A stretch of DNA of 49,706 bases, from NCBI GenBank assembly GCA_020350425.1, contig CP070716.1, positions 2,523,933 to 2,573,638 on the forward strand, read 5' to 3'. Position 1 is the first letter of the stretch. Each line of letters starts with the position of its first letter. This stretch comes from Gemmatimonadota bacterium. GTDB lineage: Bacteria > Gemmatimonadota > Gemmatimonadetes > Gemmatimonadales > GWC2-71-9. This document shows, piece by piece, positions 16,225 to 25,638 of the stretch. A program made the translations under genes and the position numbers. Under the pieces are notes generated by a model, which saw nothing but the letters and a program-made list of their open reading frames with translations, was not told the DNA's origin and searched no databases.

Positions 16225-18156
16225 TCACCCCACGATTACGCCGAACGCCCGTACCCCCATCGTCACCACGAGCAGCACCAGCAGCGAGAGCACGGCGGCG
16301 ACGACACCGGCCTCGATCCAATCCCACGGCGGCTCTCCCCCGAAGCGCCGCTGCGGAAAGTCGGGCAAGTCGAATACCGAGAGATCGCCGGAGTAGTAGC
16401 GCAGCCGCACGCCCTCCAGGGTGCAGGGGCGCTCCATGGTGCCCACGGGCAGCCAGTGCGGGGGCCAGGTGCTGCCGCACGAAGCGCGGATCCGGCGGGT
16501 GAGGGCGCGCGCGTCGAAGCCGTGGGACGTGAGACCGAGGTAGGCATCGCTCACGTCGCGCTCGACACCCACGCGCTGCGCCACCCCGCTCGAGTCGGTG
16601 AACGCGAACACCCAGTAGTCCACGTACGTCACACCGTCCCCGCGCTCCCGAGTCGCGCGGCGATGGGTGGCCGCGGCCTCGACCTCGAAGCCCCGCCGCT
16701 CGAGGAGCTCGGACGGACCCTCGGCCCCGGGTACGAACACGCCCGACCCCGTTGCCGCCCACCAGAGCGTCCACGCGATCGTGCCGAGCACGACCCCGGC
16801 CTTGAGCAGTGTGTGCGTGATTGCCGAGACGTGGAACCGGGCGGCCCCCTGGGGCTTGGGCTGCCCGTGCACCAACTCGGTGCTGGCGACGAAGACGGGT
16901 TGCATCTTCTTCAGCCGGGCGAGTCCGTGCTGGAACGTCAGCCGCGCGTCGGCGTCGCGCCAATAATCGGCGTGTCCGAAGACGCGCCGCAGCCCGATGC
17001 CCGTCGTGATGTCCTTTCCGTTGAACGGCTTCAGCTCGAGCTGGGCTCCCATGTAGTCCCAGGGACGGTAGACGTTGACCCACCGCAGCGCGTGTAGGCG
17101 CCGCGTAATGAGCGCGACCAACGCCTCCATCCGCTCGGGGAAGAGGGTGCCCGGATAGAGCGTGAGGAACCAGCGCCTGAGCGGCGAGCCCATCGTCACG
17201 AGCAGCACCTGGTCGGTACTCCGCCAGACGCGCGAGTGCAGCAGGGAATCGAGCGCCATCACCGTGCCCATGCCCTGGGCGGTTAGCACGAACTCCTGCT
17301 CGTTGCCCACTCGCGAGCGCGCCTGTTCGACCGCCTTGTCCAGCGCCTGCTGGATCCGTTCGCGGTAGCGCGGCTCGCCGAGATAGCGGAAGGCGTCGAG
17401 CCCCACCTTGACCAGCCCGCGCAACGACCCGGGAGCCCAGCGCTGGCGGAGCGCGATCACGACTGCGACGACAGCGGCCCACAGCACGGCCGTGCCAACG
17501 CCACCGGTGACATAGCCGAGGGCTACGATGAGGCCGCCGATTGCGAGCAGCAGCCACCACGGTGCCACGAAGGCGCCGAGCATGACGACCAGCAGCGGCT
17601 GCAGCAGGAGGAGGGCGATGCTGCGGAAGGTGACGAGGAACGGGCGGACCGACCCGGAGACCAGCGTGCGCAACGCAGCCAGGACGATCAGGAGCGTGAT
17701 GCCGGCGGCCAACGCGACCTGCAACCAGCTTACGGCAGTGGCGAGCCACCGCAGGGGGGCGAAGGTGACGGTGGGCAAGCCGACCAACGCCACCGGCACC
17801 AGGACCAGGGGCTCGGCCACCAACGAGGCGAACAGCATTCCCACCAGGGCTGCCACCACCCACTGCAGCAGCCGGTGCACCTGAAGCTGCAGGGCGCCCA
17901 GCGGCTTCTCGACGGAGTTGACGCCGAACTCCAGCCCCGCGCGCGCCGCGGCACCGACGGTAGAGGCGTGCCGCTTGAGGTAGCGGTACAGGATTCGAAC
18001 CTCTTTGGGTCGCGACTCGGGTGCCACGGCGTCCCAGTCGAATGCCAGGGTGACGACCCTGTCGTAGAGGTCGGACTCCTTGAAGTTGCCGTCAACGGAT
18101 CGCGCGATCTCTGCGCGCGGCCCGGATCCGTGAATGGCGATGGCTGGTACTGGCAC
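16225..18156 (-). CDS. Large membrane protein of alpha/beta-hydrolase type, nucleophile missing
   Basis: 643 aa from GTG 18156; the ribosome site is weak, so the start is uncertain. It begins AIHGSG, echoing the HGIG oxyanion motif of this family. About six membrane helices occupy residues ~90-260. A hydrolase core follows: FVLTAQGMGTVMALDSL, MGSPL, WVNVYRPWDYMG and GHADYW. Related membrane hydrolases have AHSQGT where this one has AQGMGT, so the nucleophile Ser is Gly295. It ends with a further hydrophobic segment. I infer a membrane protein that may bind rather than cleave its ligand. It is divergent from the DUF2339 gene. Confidence 0.72.
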   Translation of the reverse strand: MPVPAIAIHGSGPRAEIARSVDGNFKESDLYDRVVTLAFDWDAVAPESRPKEVRILYRYLKRHASTVGAAARAGLEFGVNSVEKPLGALQLQVHRLLQWVVAALVGMLFASLVAEPLVLVPVALVGLPTVTFAPLRWLATAVSWLQVALAAGITLLIVLAALRTLVSGSVRPFLVTFRSIALLLLQPLLVVMLGAFVAPWWLLLAIGGLIVALGYVTGGVGTAVLWAAVVAVVIALRQRWAPGSLRGLVKVGLDAFRYLGEPRYRERIQQALDKAVEQARSRVGNEQEFVLTAQGMGTVMALDSLLHSRVWRSTDQVLLVTMGSPLRRWFLTLYPGTLFPERMEALVALITRRLHALRWVNVYRPWDYMGAQLELKPFNGKDITTGIGLRRVFGHADYWRDADARLTFQHGLARLKKMQPVFVASTELVHGQPKPQGAARFHVSAITHTLLKAGVVLGTIAWTLWWAATGSGVFVPGAEGPSELLERRGFEVEAAATHRRATRERGDGVTYVDYWVFAFTDSSGVAQRVGVERDVSDAYLGLTSHGFDARALTRRIRASCGSTWPPHWLPVGTMERPCTLEGVRLRYYSGDLSVFDLPDFPQRRFGGEPPWDWIEAGVVAAVLSLLVLLVVTMGVRAFGVIVG

Positions 18157-18350
18157 GAGAGGTACCCGCGGGCTCCGGCTCCGGCATGGGGAAGATTAGA
18201 CGAGAGGATAATTCGCATTCCGGCGGCGCGCCAATGTGACGATAGTCACGAGCGCCGCGTGGTCGCGGCAGGCCACGTCCTGAGCCTGCGGACCTGGCGC
18301 GCGCGCGCGGCGGCACGCATTCTAGGGGCGCCTCGCAAAGGTCTGGGTCT

Positions 18351-20492
18351 ATGGGTGACGTGCAAGACCGGTCGCTGGAGGACCGGGTCGCGGCCCTCGA
18401 GCAGTCGGTCGAGCGAATCCAGCAGGCACTGCGCGACCTGGTTCGTATGCTGGCCGAGCGCGAGGGCGCGCCCGTTCCTCGACACTCGCCCCCCCGGCCG
18501 AGGACCGCAGCCCGCTCGGGTGCGACCACGCACAAGGAGCCCGCGCCCGCGCCTCGCCGAGCACCCTCCGCACCGGCGCGCCCCGCGCCCAAACCGCCCG
18601 CTGGCAAGCCATGGTACGCCGACCGCGGAATGGATTTCTGGATCAGTCGCCTGGGGATCGGACTCATCCTGTTCGGTCTCGTGATCTCCTTCAAGTACGC
18701 CGTAGACCGTGGCTGGCTCACGCCCTGGGTACAGGTTCTGTGTGGGTTGGCGTTGGGCGTGGGGTTGGCGGCGGTGGGGCTGCGCGTGCGCGAGCGTCGG
18801 CGCTGGTTCAGTCATCTCGTGCTGGGTGGTGCCGCGGCCGCGTTCTACATCACCGGCTTTGCCGCCTTCCAACTGTACCACTTGGTGGGCTATCCCGAGG
18901 CTCTCGCCTACATGGCGCTGGTCACGGTGTTCACCTTTTGGGCTGCGCTCTGGGCGGACGGTGCGGCGCTGTCCGTGTTGGGGGCGCTCGGCGGTCTCGG
19001 AACGCCCTTCCTTTTGTATACCGGGTCCGGGACGCTCGCCGGCCTGGTCGCATATACGAGCGTCGTGCTCGTCGGCACCAGCGGTATTTACCTGTACAAG
19101 GGGTGGCGCTCACTGCTGGGGACCATGGTGGTGGGTGGATGGGCGGTGCTGGTGCTGGGACGGGTCGCCGAGGGCGCGCTCGATCTGCCGCGCGACCGCT
19201 GGTCGCTTCAGGCCGGCGTGCTGGTCGCGTGGCTGGCGTCCTGGGCCGTGCCGCTGGCCCGCGAGGTGCTATGGGCTCGGGATCCCGCACGCTGGGCACG
19301 GCCGCGTGACATGGGAATCAAGCATTCGGTCGACACGACGACGCTCGTAGCCCTGTTCACGGTCTCCGTGCCGCTGTTCGCGCTGCTGTTCAGCACCGGG
19401 ATCTGGACGACGTCGAACGCGCTGTGGGGCTGGGTGGCCACCGCCGGAACCCTGATCTACGCGGGCATTTGGCTGCGGCTGGGCCGAACCGAGGTGGCAC
19501 CGCGTGTGGTATCGGCCCATGCTGTGTCGGCGGCCGTGCTGCTTGCGGTGGCGCTGCAGTTCCTGTTCGACAGTCACACCCTGTTGCTCACCTGGGCCGT
19601 GGAAGCTGCCGCGCTGCACTGGGCGGCACGGCGGGTACGCGATCGCGCCGTCTCCCTCACGGCGCACCTCCTCTTCCTGGTCACGGCGACCTGGCTGGCG
19701 TGGCGCTTGCTCGGTGAAGAAGCGGCGACGCCTGCGGTGCTCAACGCCCAGGCGGCGGTCGATCTCGCGGTGATCGCGACGCTCGCCGTGACGTGCCGCT
19801 TCCTCGACGATGCGGACACGAGACGGTGGTACGGTCTCGCCGCATTTGCAGCGCTGGTCGCGTGGCTGGCGCGGGAGCTGGCGCCGCTCACGTACGGGCA
19901 AGGGTACACGCTCGTCGCGTGGGCCGCGGTCGGGGTGGCGCTTCTGGTCACGGCGAGTCGGGTTGGAGATCGGTCCTTCAGGGTGGCCGCTCACCTGTTG
20001 CTCGCCGTGGTGGCCATCGGGGTAGCCCGCCGCCTCATCGGAGACGTGGGATCGGGCGTCGCGCTTGCCGATCCCGACAGGGTGCTGGATCTGCTCGCGC
20101 TCGGCGTCGGGTTCGCGGCCGGATGGCTCCTGCCCTCGACGGGAGAGCAGGAGGCATACTGGATGGCCGCCCACGCGCTCTTCCTGGGATGGCTATGGCG
20201 CTCGCTGCGGCCGCTGCCCGCGGGCGAGGCCTTCGTGTCCATCGCGTGGGGCGTGTACGGCATCGGGCTGCTCGTGCTCGGACTGCGGCGTGACATCGCG
20301 GGACTGCGTCAGGTCGGGCTGCTCACGCTGGTGCTGCTCGTGACGAAGCTCTTCCTCGTGGATCTCTCGCGGCTCGAGCGGATCTGGCGGGTGCTGCTGT
20401 TCATGGGGTTCGGCGGGCTCTTCCTGGTGCTGAGCTACTACTTCCGGGCGCTGTGGAAGACGTCGAAGCACGATGCGCCGCCGGGCGAATGA
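18351..20492 (+). CDS. DUF2339 polytopic membrane protein
   Basis: 713 aa. An N-terminal coiled coil (about residues 8-45, EDRVAALEQSVERIQQALRD) and a Pro/Ala-rich linker precede a long run of roughly 20 hydrophobic helices. FYITGFAAFQLYHL and the FWAALWADGAALS region are typical of DUF2339. Function of the family is not established; it is thought to sit in the inner membrane. ATG 18351 has AAAGG about 9 nt upstream. The kinase gene follows 62 nt downstream on the same strand, so they are likely co-transcribed. Confidence 0.85.
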   Translation: MGDVQDRSLEDRVAALEQSVERIQQALRDLVRMLAEREGAPVPRHSPPRPRTAARSGATTHKEPAPAPRRAPSAPARPAPKPPAGKPWYADRGMDFWISRLGIGLILFGLVISFKYAVDRGWLTPWVQVLCGLALGVGLAAVGLRVRERRRWFSHLVLGGAAAAFYITGFAAFQLYHLVGYPEALAYMALVTVFTFWAALWADGAALSVLGALGGLGTPFLLYTGSGTLAGLVAYTSVVLVGTSGIYLYKGWRSLLGTMVVGGWAVLVLGRVAEGALDLPRDRWSLQAGVLVAWLASWAVPLAREVLWARDPARWARPRDMGIKHSVDTTTLVALFTVSVPLFALLFSTGIWTTSNALWGWVATAGTLIYAGIWLRLGRTEVAPRVVSAHAVSAAVLLAVALQFLFDSHTLLLTWAVEAAALHWAARRVRDRAVSLTAHLLFLVTATWLAWRLLGEEAATPAVLNAQAAVDLAVIATLAVTCRFLDDADTRRWYGLAAFAALVAWLARELAPLTYGQGYTLVAWAAVGVALLVTASRVGDRSFRVAAHLLLAVVAIGVARRLIGDVGSGVALADPDRVLDLLALGVGFAAGWLLPSTGEQEAYWMAAHALFLGWLWRSLRPLPAGEAFVSIAWGVYGIGLLVLGLRRDIAGLRQVGLLTLVLLVTKLFLVDLSRLERIWRVLLFMGFGGLFLVLSYYFRALWKTSKHDAPPGE

Positions 20493-20554
20493 GCTGAGGA
20501 TCGACGCGGAGCCGTGCCTTGCGGCTCACCGCCTTCCTGGCCATCGTCTCGCTC

Positions 20555-22360
20555 ATGTCGCACGCGCCGTCTCCTGAGTTCGTCGCGCTGCAGCGGGTGG
20601 TCGCGGGGCGCTACTCCCTGCACCGGGAGCTGGGCCGCGGCGGGATGGGGGTCGTGTTCCTCGCGCGCGACGTCGCGCTCGACCGCCTGATTGCGATCAA
20701 ACTGCTTCCGCCCGAACTCGCCGCGGAGCCCGCGCTCAGGCAGCGCTTCCTCGCCGAGGCGCGCACCGCCGCCGGGCTCTCCCATCCGCACGTCGTATCG
20801 ATCCACGCCGTCGAAGAGCACGGGGACCTGGTGTTCTTCGTGATGGGCTACGTGGATGGCGAGACACTGGGTCAGCGGGTACGGCGCGCGGGCGCGATGC
20901 CATCGGCCGAGCTGATGCGCGTGGTCCAGGAGGTGGCGTGGGCGCTGGGGCACGCGCACAGCCGCGGTTTGGTGCATCGCGACGTGAAGCCCGACAACGT
21001 GCTGCTCGAGCGGGATTCCGGACGCGCGCTCGTGACGGACTTCGGGATCGCACGCGTGGTCGCGTCGTCGGACACGCCGGGGGCCGGTACGGTGATCGGC
21101 ACCCCGCAGTACATGAGCCCGGAGCAGGCCGAGGGTAGGCCGGTGGACCCGCGCAGCGATCTCTACTCGTTGGGCGTCACGGCCTTCTACGCGGCGACGG
21201 CGAGGCTGCCCTTCGAGTCGGAGAGCGTGGCCGGAATGCTCGCCCAGCACGTGCAGCGACCAGCTCCGCCGATCGCGAGCCTCGCGCCGAGCCTCCCGCC
21301 CCGGTTCGCGGCCGCCATCGATCGCTGCCTCGCGAAGGCGCCCGACGAGCGCTTCGCCTCGGCGGAGGAGCTGGCTGAGGAGGTGCGGGTGGCGCGGGGA
21401 ACCCAGACGGACCTGCCGGTGCCGGTCCGGCGGTTCGCCCGGGAGACGTACGCCGTCGGCGGAGAGGCCGGCGGATATCTGGCCAGTGCGGCGGCGGTTG
21501 CGGTGGTGCTGCAGACCTTCCGCGCGATCCAGGGAGACTTCCTGGGGTTCATCTCCATGTTCGAGGTCCTGCTCGTTACGGTGTTCGTGAGCCTCTCGGG
21601 GATGCGCTTCGCGCAGCTCGTGCCGCTCGCGCGGGAGCTGCTGCGGCACGGCTACGACCATGGTTCGGTGCGGGCGGCACTCGAGTTGGAGGATCGGCGG
21701 CGGCGGGAGGAGGCGGAGGTCGCGCCGAAGCAGAGCCGGGTGGGTGACGTCCTCACGGTGGGCGCCGCCGGCGCAGTGGCCGCCGGGGGGTTCGCCATCA
21801 TGGGCATGAGCGACCTCCCAATGCTGATCGAGGCGCTCGGCTGGCTCATGGCCATGGGCGCGCCGGTAGCGGCGGTGCGGCGGTTGGTCGGGCGGCGCGG
21901 TGGATCACGCCTGTGGAACAGGTTGATGCGGGGTCGATTCGGACGCTGGGTCTTCGGCGTGGGGAAGATCGGACTGAAGGAGCGGCCCGAGGCGCTGCAG
22001 CCGGGGGAGCACACCGAGGTGGCGCTGGGCCGCGTCGCGACCGAGCTCTACGCGGCCCTCCCCGACGAGCAGCGAAAGCAGCTCGGCAACGTTCCGGCAC
22101 TCGTCGCGCATCTCGAGGCCGACGCGACGGCGCTGCGCGGTCGCGTGCTGGGAGAGAAGACCGATGAGCGACTGGCCGTCGCGGTCGCGGCGCTCGAAGG
22201 ACTGCGCCTCAACCTGCTGCGGCTGCACGCCGGCGCAGCCACGCTCCACGAGTTGACCCGGGACGTGGAAGCGGCGCGGCGCGTGGGAGAGGAGATCGAC
22301 GCGGCGCTCCGGGCGCGCGAGGAGGTCGAGGAGATAGCGCCGGAGCGGACCCCGGTCTGA
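20555..22360 (+). CDS. Ser/Thr protein kinase with membrane C-terminal half
   Basis: 601 aa from ATG 20555; a TTG at 20519 would add a short hydrophobic leader but is atypical for this family. Kinase domain about residues 20-285 with all signatures: GRGGMGVVF, IAIK, HRDVKPDN, DFG and GTPQYMSPEQ. After it come two hydrophobic regions (about 310-350 and 415-465) and a helical C-terminal part (about 490-595) without a recognised domain. The kinase thus faces the cytoplasm ahead of the membrane part. It follows the DUF2339 gene, whose product may be its partner (inference). Confidence 0.88.
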   Translation: MSHAPSPEFVALQRVVAGRYSLHRELGRGGMGVVFLARDVALDRLIAIKLLPPELAAEPALRQRFLAEARTAAGLSHPHVVSIHAVEEHGDLVFFVMGYVDGETLGQRVRRAGAMPSAELMRVVQEVAWALGHAHSRGLVHRDVKPDNVLLERDSGRALVTDFGIARVVASSDTPGAGTVIGTPQYMSPEQAEGRPVDPRSDLYSLGVTAFYAATARLPFESESVAGMLAQHVQRPAPPIASLAPSLPPRFAAAIDRCLAKAPDERFASAEELAEEVRVARGTQTDLPVPVRRFARETYAVGGEAGGYLASAAAVAVVLQTFRAIQGDFLGFISMFEVLLVTVFVSLSGMRFAQLVPLARELLRHGYDHGSVRAALELEDRRRREEAEVAPKQSRVGDVLTVGAAGAVAAGGFAIMGMSDLPMLIEALGWLMAMGAPVAAVRRLVGRRGGSRLWNRLMRGRFGRWVFGVGKIGLKERPEALQPGEHTEVALGRVATELYAALPDEQRKQLGNVPALVAHLEADATALRGRVLGEKTDERLAVAVAALEGLRLNLLRLHAGAATLHELTRDVEAARRVGEEIDAALRAREEVEEIAPERTPV

Positions 22361-23641
22361 TCAGAAGGTGATGCGTGTGACGGGGTTGGTGCTTTCGAAG
22401 TGCACGAGGCCGTCGTAGTAGACGGGTAGTGGAATGGAATAGTAGAACTCCGCATCGTTGCGCTGGCAGTAGCTCGCTCCGATGACGCGGCTGTTCATGG
22501 GGCCCATCAGCCAGCTCGCCTCGTCGACCGACTCGTCTATCCCGCTGACATCGAGGAAGAACAGGGGCTCGCCCGCCTGCTGCAGCCGGAATTCGTAGGT
22601 GTTGGACTTCGGGAGTGCCGCCTGGTGGACGACGAAGGCCGAGTAGTAGCCGTCGCACACGTCCCAGGCCATGAACTGCCCGCCGTAAAACTCCGTGCCG
22701 ATGATGTAGTAGTCGTCGCCGTACTGCTCCTTGAGCCTCGCGCCCACGCTCCGTGCCTGGATCCCTCCGACGTCCTCCAGGTAGCCGTTCCAGACATGCC
22801 CGTTGTGCGCCCAGATGATGACCTTGCCGCCGTCGAGCAGGTGCTCGATGATCCAGTTCACGTTGCCGATGTTGAATCCCTCTCGCACGTCGGTCTCGGG
22901 CACCTCGTTCCGGATGTTGTACCAGATTTGCCAGCTGGGCTCGAGGTTCTCCGCGATCTTGAGAATCAGCTCGAATTCCTCTTCGCTGCTCAGCGCGACG
23001 TAGGCCGCCGCGTTGGCCGCCAGGAAGTCGTACACGTAGCGGGCATCCTCCACCGTGTAGTTCTCCAGCCTGGCCGTGATGTCGGTGACCGCTGTCGGAT
23101 CCACGGTTTCCAGATAGCCTGCGATGAGGTTGGTCGGTTCCGTCCAACTCAGGAAGGCGCAGTCGTAGCCGTAGTAGTGTAGCGGCGGCTCTTCACCGCC
23201 GCGTTGCACGTTGTATTCGCGCATCCACGCGATCAGGTCCTGCATCTCCTGGAAGCGCCAATACCCGAGCCGCTGGTGTGCCTCGAGGGCCGAGCCCTCG
23301 CCTCGGGTCACGTAGGCGTCGATGTAGAGTGAGTTGGGCAGCGGCGCCTCGTGCAGGATGGCGGTGAAGCCCATGTTTTCGACGAGGTACTTCGACAGCT
23401 TCTGCCGAATCTGCCAGAACTCGGTGGTGCCGTGTGTGGCCTCTCCCATCCCGACGATCCGCGCGTCGCCGATGATCTCGTCCAGCAGCAACAGGTTGGG
23501 GTCGTCGACGGCCGGGTCTGCGGTGGCAAGGGGAATCACGCGGCTCTCGAGCCACGACGGCGCCGCGCCGGCGTCGGTGACGTCGTCACACGACAGGCTG
23601 GCGATCAGCAGGAGTGCCGCTGCAACCGTCACGCGCCTCAT
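22361..23641 (-). CDS. Erythromycin esterase-like exported protein
   Basis: 426 aa from ATG 23641 (GAGGT 5 nt upstream). The signal peptide ends near SLSC; it could be a lipoprotein although the lipobox is imperfect. Family marks: GEATHGTTEF with Glu67 and His70, HEAP, and AHNGHV with the second catalytic-type His. Erythromycin esterases open macrolide lactones, but most homologues have unknown substrates, and a secreted form like this need not give resistance. Its stop abuts the stop of the converging kinase gene with no base between. Confidence 0.83.
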   Translation of the reverse strand: MRRVTVAAALLLIASLSCDDVTDAGAAPSWLESRVIPLATADPAVDDPNLLLLDEIIGDARIVGMGEATHGTTEFWQIRQKLSKYLVENMGFTAILHEAPLPNSLYIDAYVTRGEGSALEAHQRLGYWRFQEMQDLIAWMREYNVQRGGEEPPLHYYGYDCAFLSWTEPTNLIAGYLETVDPTAVTDITARLENYTVEDARYVYDFLAANAAAYVALSSEEEFELILKIAENLEPSWQIWYNIRNEVPETDVREGFNIGNVNWIIEHLLDGGKVIIWAHNGHVWNGYLEDVGGIQARSVGARLKEQYGDDYYIIGTEFYGGQFMAWDVCDGYYSAFVVHQAALPKSNTYEFRLQQAGEPLFFLDVSGIDESVDEASWLMGPMNSRVIGASYCQRNDAEFYYSIPLPVYYDGLVHFESTNPVTRITF

Positions 23642-23853
23642 GGTGACCTCGCGGGCAGGGGAGGTATTCCAAGGTACGGAGCGGCAGCTTTGGGAAACAG
23701 TGCGGTGGTGGTCGGAAACCGGACAAGGCACTCGCGGCCTTACGGGACGCGACCTATCGTATTGACGCAACCTCCGCGGCATCTCCTCGGTTCAGAATGC
23801 GACGAGCGAGACCAGGGAGTGGGGGGACTCACAATCGGAGGGGCAGGGAGCAG

Positions 23854-25368
23854 ATGAGACCATGGATCCTCGTGATACTGACGGCGGCGCCGGTGAGCGC
23901 GGCGTGCGGCGGCACCCCGAATCAGCAGGAGCAGCAGGCCGGCCAGGCGATGGCGGCGTCACGGCTCCGGCACCACGTGGAGGTTCTGGCGCACGATAGC
24001 CTGGGCGGGCGCGGCACCGGACAGTCAGGGTACCTGGGGGCGGCACGCTACGCGGCGCAGGTGATGGAGCAGACCGGCTTGGAGCCGGCGTTCCGGGATC
24101 ACGAGGGCGGTCCGACGTACCTGCAGCAGGTTCCGCTGGTGCGCTGCGATTTCAGCGACCGGGATGCCGTGGCACTGCGGATCGCGCAGGCCGACACGAC
24201 GGTGGAGCAGGGGGAGTCGGGCTTCACCACCTTCCATCCCGGACCTGCCACCCGGCGGGTGCGCGACGCGCCCCTCGTGTTTGCGGGCTATGGGTTGCGC
24301 GCCCCGGAACAGGGGTGGGACGACTTCGCCGGATTGGAGCTCGAGGGGAGGGCAGTGGTACTGCTGGCGGGCCTGCCCGGGGCGGGAGAGATACGGAGCC
24401 TCCCCGGAAGGGTGCGGCGCTCGTTCTCCGACCGCGACGAGGCCGCGCGCGATGCGATCGCCTACGCCATCGAGCACGGCGCGGCCGCGATCCTCATCGT
24501 CCCCGATCGTCTCCTGCTCGGGCGCTGGGACGACATACCCACGCAGCGAGCGATGCCGCGTGCGGCCGAGTACTCCGAAGGGATCATGGGCGCACCGGCG
24601 CTGCCGATTCCCGTCATCCTGCTGCGTCCCCCGCTGGTCGAGTTCCTGTTCCGCGGCAGCCGGTACGACCCGATGGGACGGACGGGGGAGTATCGGACGT
24701 TCCAGCTCGCCGGTGCGCTGGCGAGCGTCAACATGGAGACGAGCTGCGAGACGATCGGCGCGCCCAACGTCGTTGGCGTCATCCACGGGACCGACTCCGA
24801 TCTCAGATCCGAGTACATCGTCGTCAGCGCACACCTCGACGGGCTCGGCGAGCGGGGTGGAGCCATCTACAACGGCGCGAACGACGACGCGAGCGGCAGT
24901 GCGGCGGCGCTCGAGATCGGGAAGGAATTGGCCCAGTACCCCCCCGAGCGATCGGTGGTCGTCGCGCTGTTCACCGGCGAGGAGCTGGGGCACATCGGGT
25001 CGGTCTACTTCGTGGACCACCCGCCGTTCGCATTGGCGCGGATCGTCGCCAACCTGAACCTCGAGCACTACGGGCGGCTGGAACGGGGGAACCGGTGTGA
25101 CGCCCTCGGTCCGCCGGAGCTGGTCGAGGTGCTGGAGCGGAACCTGGGCGACGTCGATCTCGAGTTGGTCCCGTCGCCGTCGGCGATACGTGGTGCCGAC
25201 CAATACACCTTCTTCCTGCGCGAGATCCCGGCGCTGAACATCGGCTGCGGGCCGTTCGACGATTACCACACGCCGCGGGACGACGCGAACCGGATCGACT
25301 ACGATCTGCTGGAACGCAACACCCGGCTCGCGTACCGGTTCGTGCGGGACCTGGCCAGCCGCGACTGA
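23854..25368 (+). CDS. Exported M28-family metallopeptidase
   Basis: 504 aa from ATG 23854 with GGGAG upstream. The N-terminus is a signal peptide ending in SAAC (possible lipoprotein). A PA-like inserted domain (about residues 120-300) precedes the catalytic part. Zinc-site motifs: SAHLDG, NGANDDASGSAAALE, TGEELG, NLEHYG (Glu where many members have Asp) and DDYHTPRDD. It should be an aminopeptidase in the periplasm or outside the cell. A standard member in length and order. Confidence 0.88.
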   Translation: MRPWILVILTAAPVSAACGGTPNQQEQQAGQAMAASRLRHHVEVLAHDSLGGRGTGQSGYLGAARYAAQVMEQTGLEPAFRDHEGGPTYLQQVPLVRCDFSDRDAVALRIAQADTTVEQGESGFTTFHPGPATRRVRDAPLVFAGYGLRAPEQGWDDFAGLELEGRAVVLLAGLPGAGEIRSLPGRVRRSFSDRDEAARDAIAYAIEHGAAAILIVPDRLLLGRWDDIPTQRAMPRAAEYSEGIMGAPALPIPVILLRPPLVEFLFRGSRYDPMGRTGEYRTFQLAGALASVNMETSCETIGAPNVVGVIHGTDSDLRSEYIVVSAHLDGLGERGGAIYNGANDDASGSAAALEIGKELAQYPPERSVVVALFTGEELGHIGSVYFVDHPPFALARIVANLNLEHYGRLERGNRCDALGPPELVEVLERNLGDVDLELVPSPSAIRGADQYTFFLREIPALNIGCGPFDDYHTPRDDANRIDYDLLERNTRLAYRFVRDLASRD

Positions 25369-25525
25369 AGGGGGCCCGGGTGCGGTTCCGACCGACCGCC
25401 CCCGCCAAGGCTCTCGTCCCTCGCCGGCGCTCAACGGCCCGCGAGCCTCACGCGTATGCATCCATATGGCCGGACCCGACCTCGCCTCGCGACCGGGCCC
25501 GTACCGGGTGCCGGGGCCCAGCCGA

Positions 25526-25552
25526 TTGACGGCGGGTCTCGGCTCGTATTAC
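25526..25552 (+). promoter_or_regulatory. Candidate promoter of the RND efflux pair
   Basis: TTGACG (25526-25531) and TATTAC (25547-25552) lie 15 bp apart, somewhat short. They would start a transcript about 80 nt before the adaptor gene. Confidence 0.35.
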
Positions 25553-25623
25553 GTCCCGACAGCGCATCGTTGCGCCGGGACCCAACCCCGAGCCCGCTGC
25601 GCTGGCGGGACCGCGCATCACCC

Positions 25624-25631
25624 GAGGTGAT
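25624..25631 (+). promoter_or_regulatory. Strong ribosome binding site GAGGTGAT that fixes the adaptor start
   Basis: GAGGTGAT is an 8-base match to the end of 16S rRNA and lies 7 nt before GTG 25639. It decides that start against the longer frame beginning at 25456 and the GTG at 25627, which lies inside the site. Confidence 0.7.
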
Positions 25632-25638
25632 CACCATC

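Noticed and set aside
25456..25638. N-terminal extension of the efflux adaptor
   Set aside because: The extension is Arg/Pro-rich and would bury the lipoprotein signal; GAGGTGAT points to GTG 25639.
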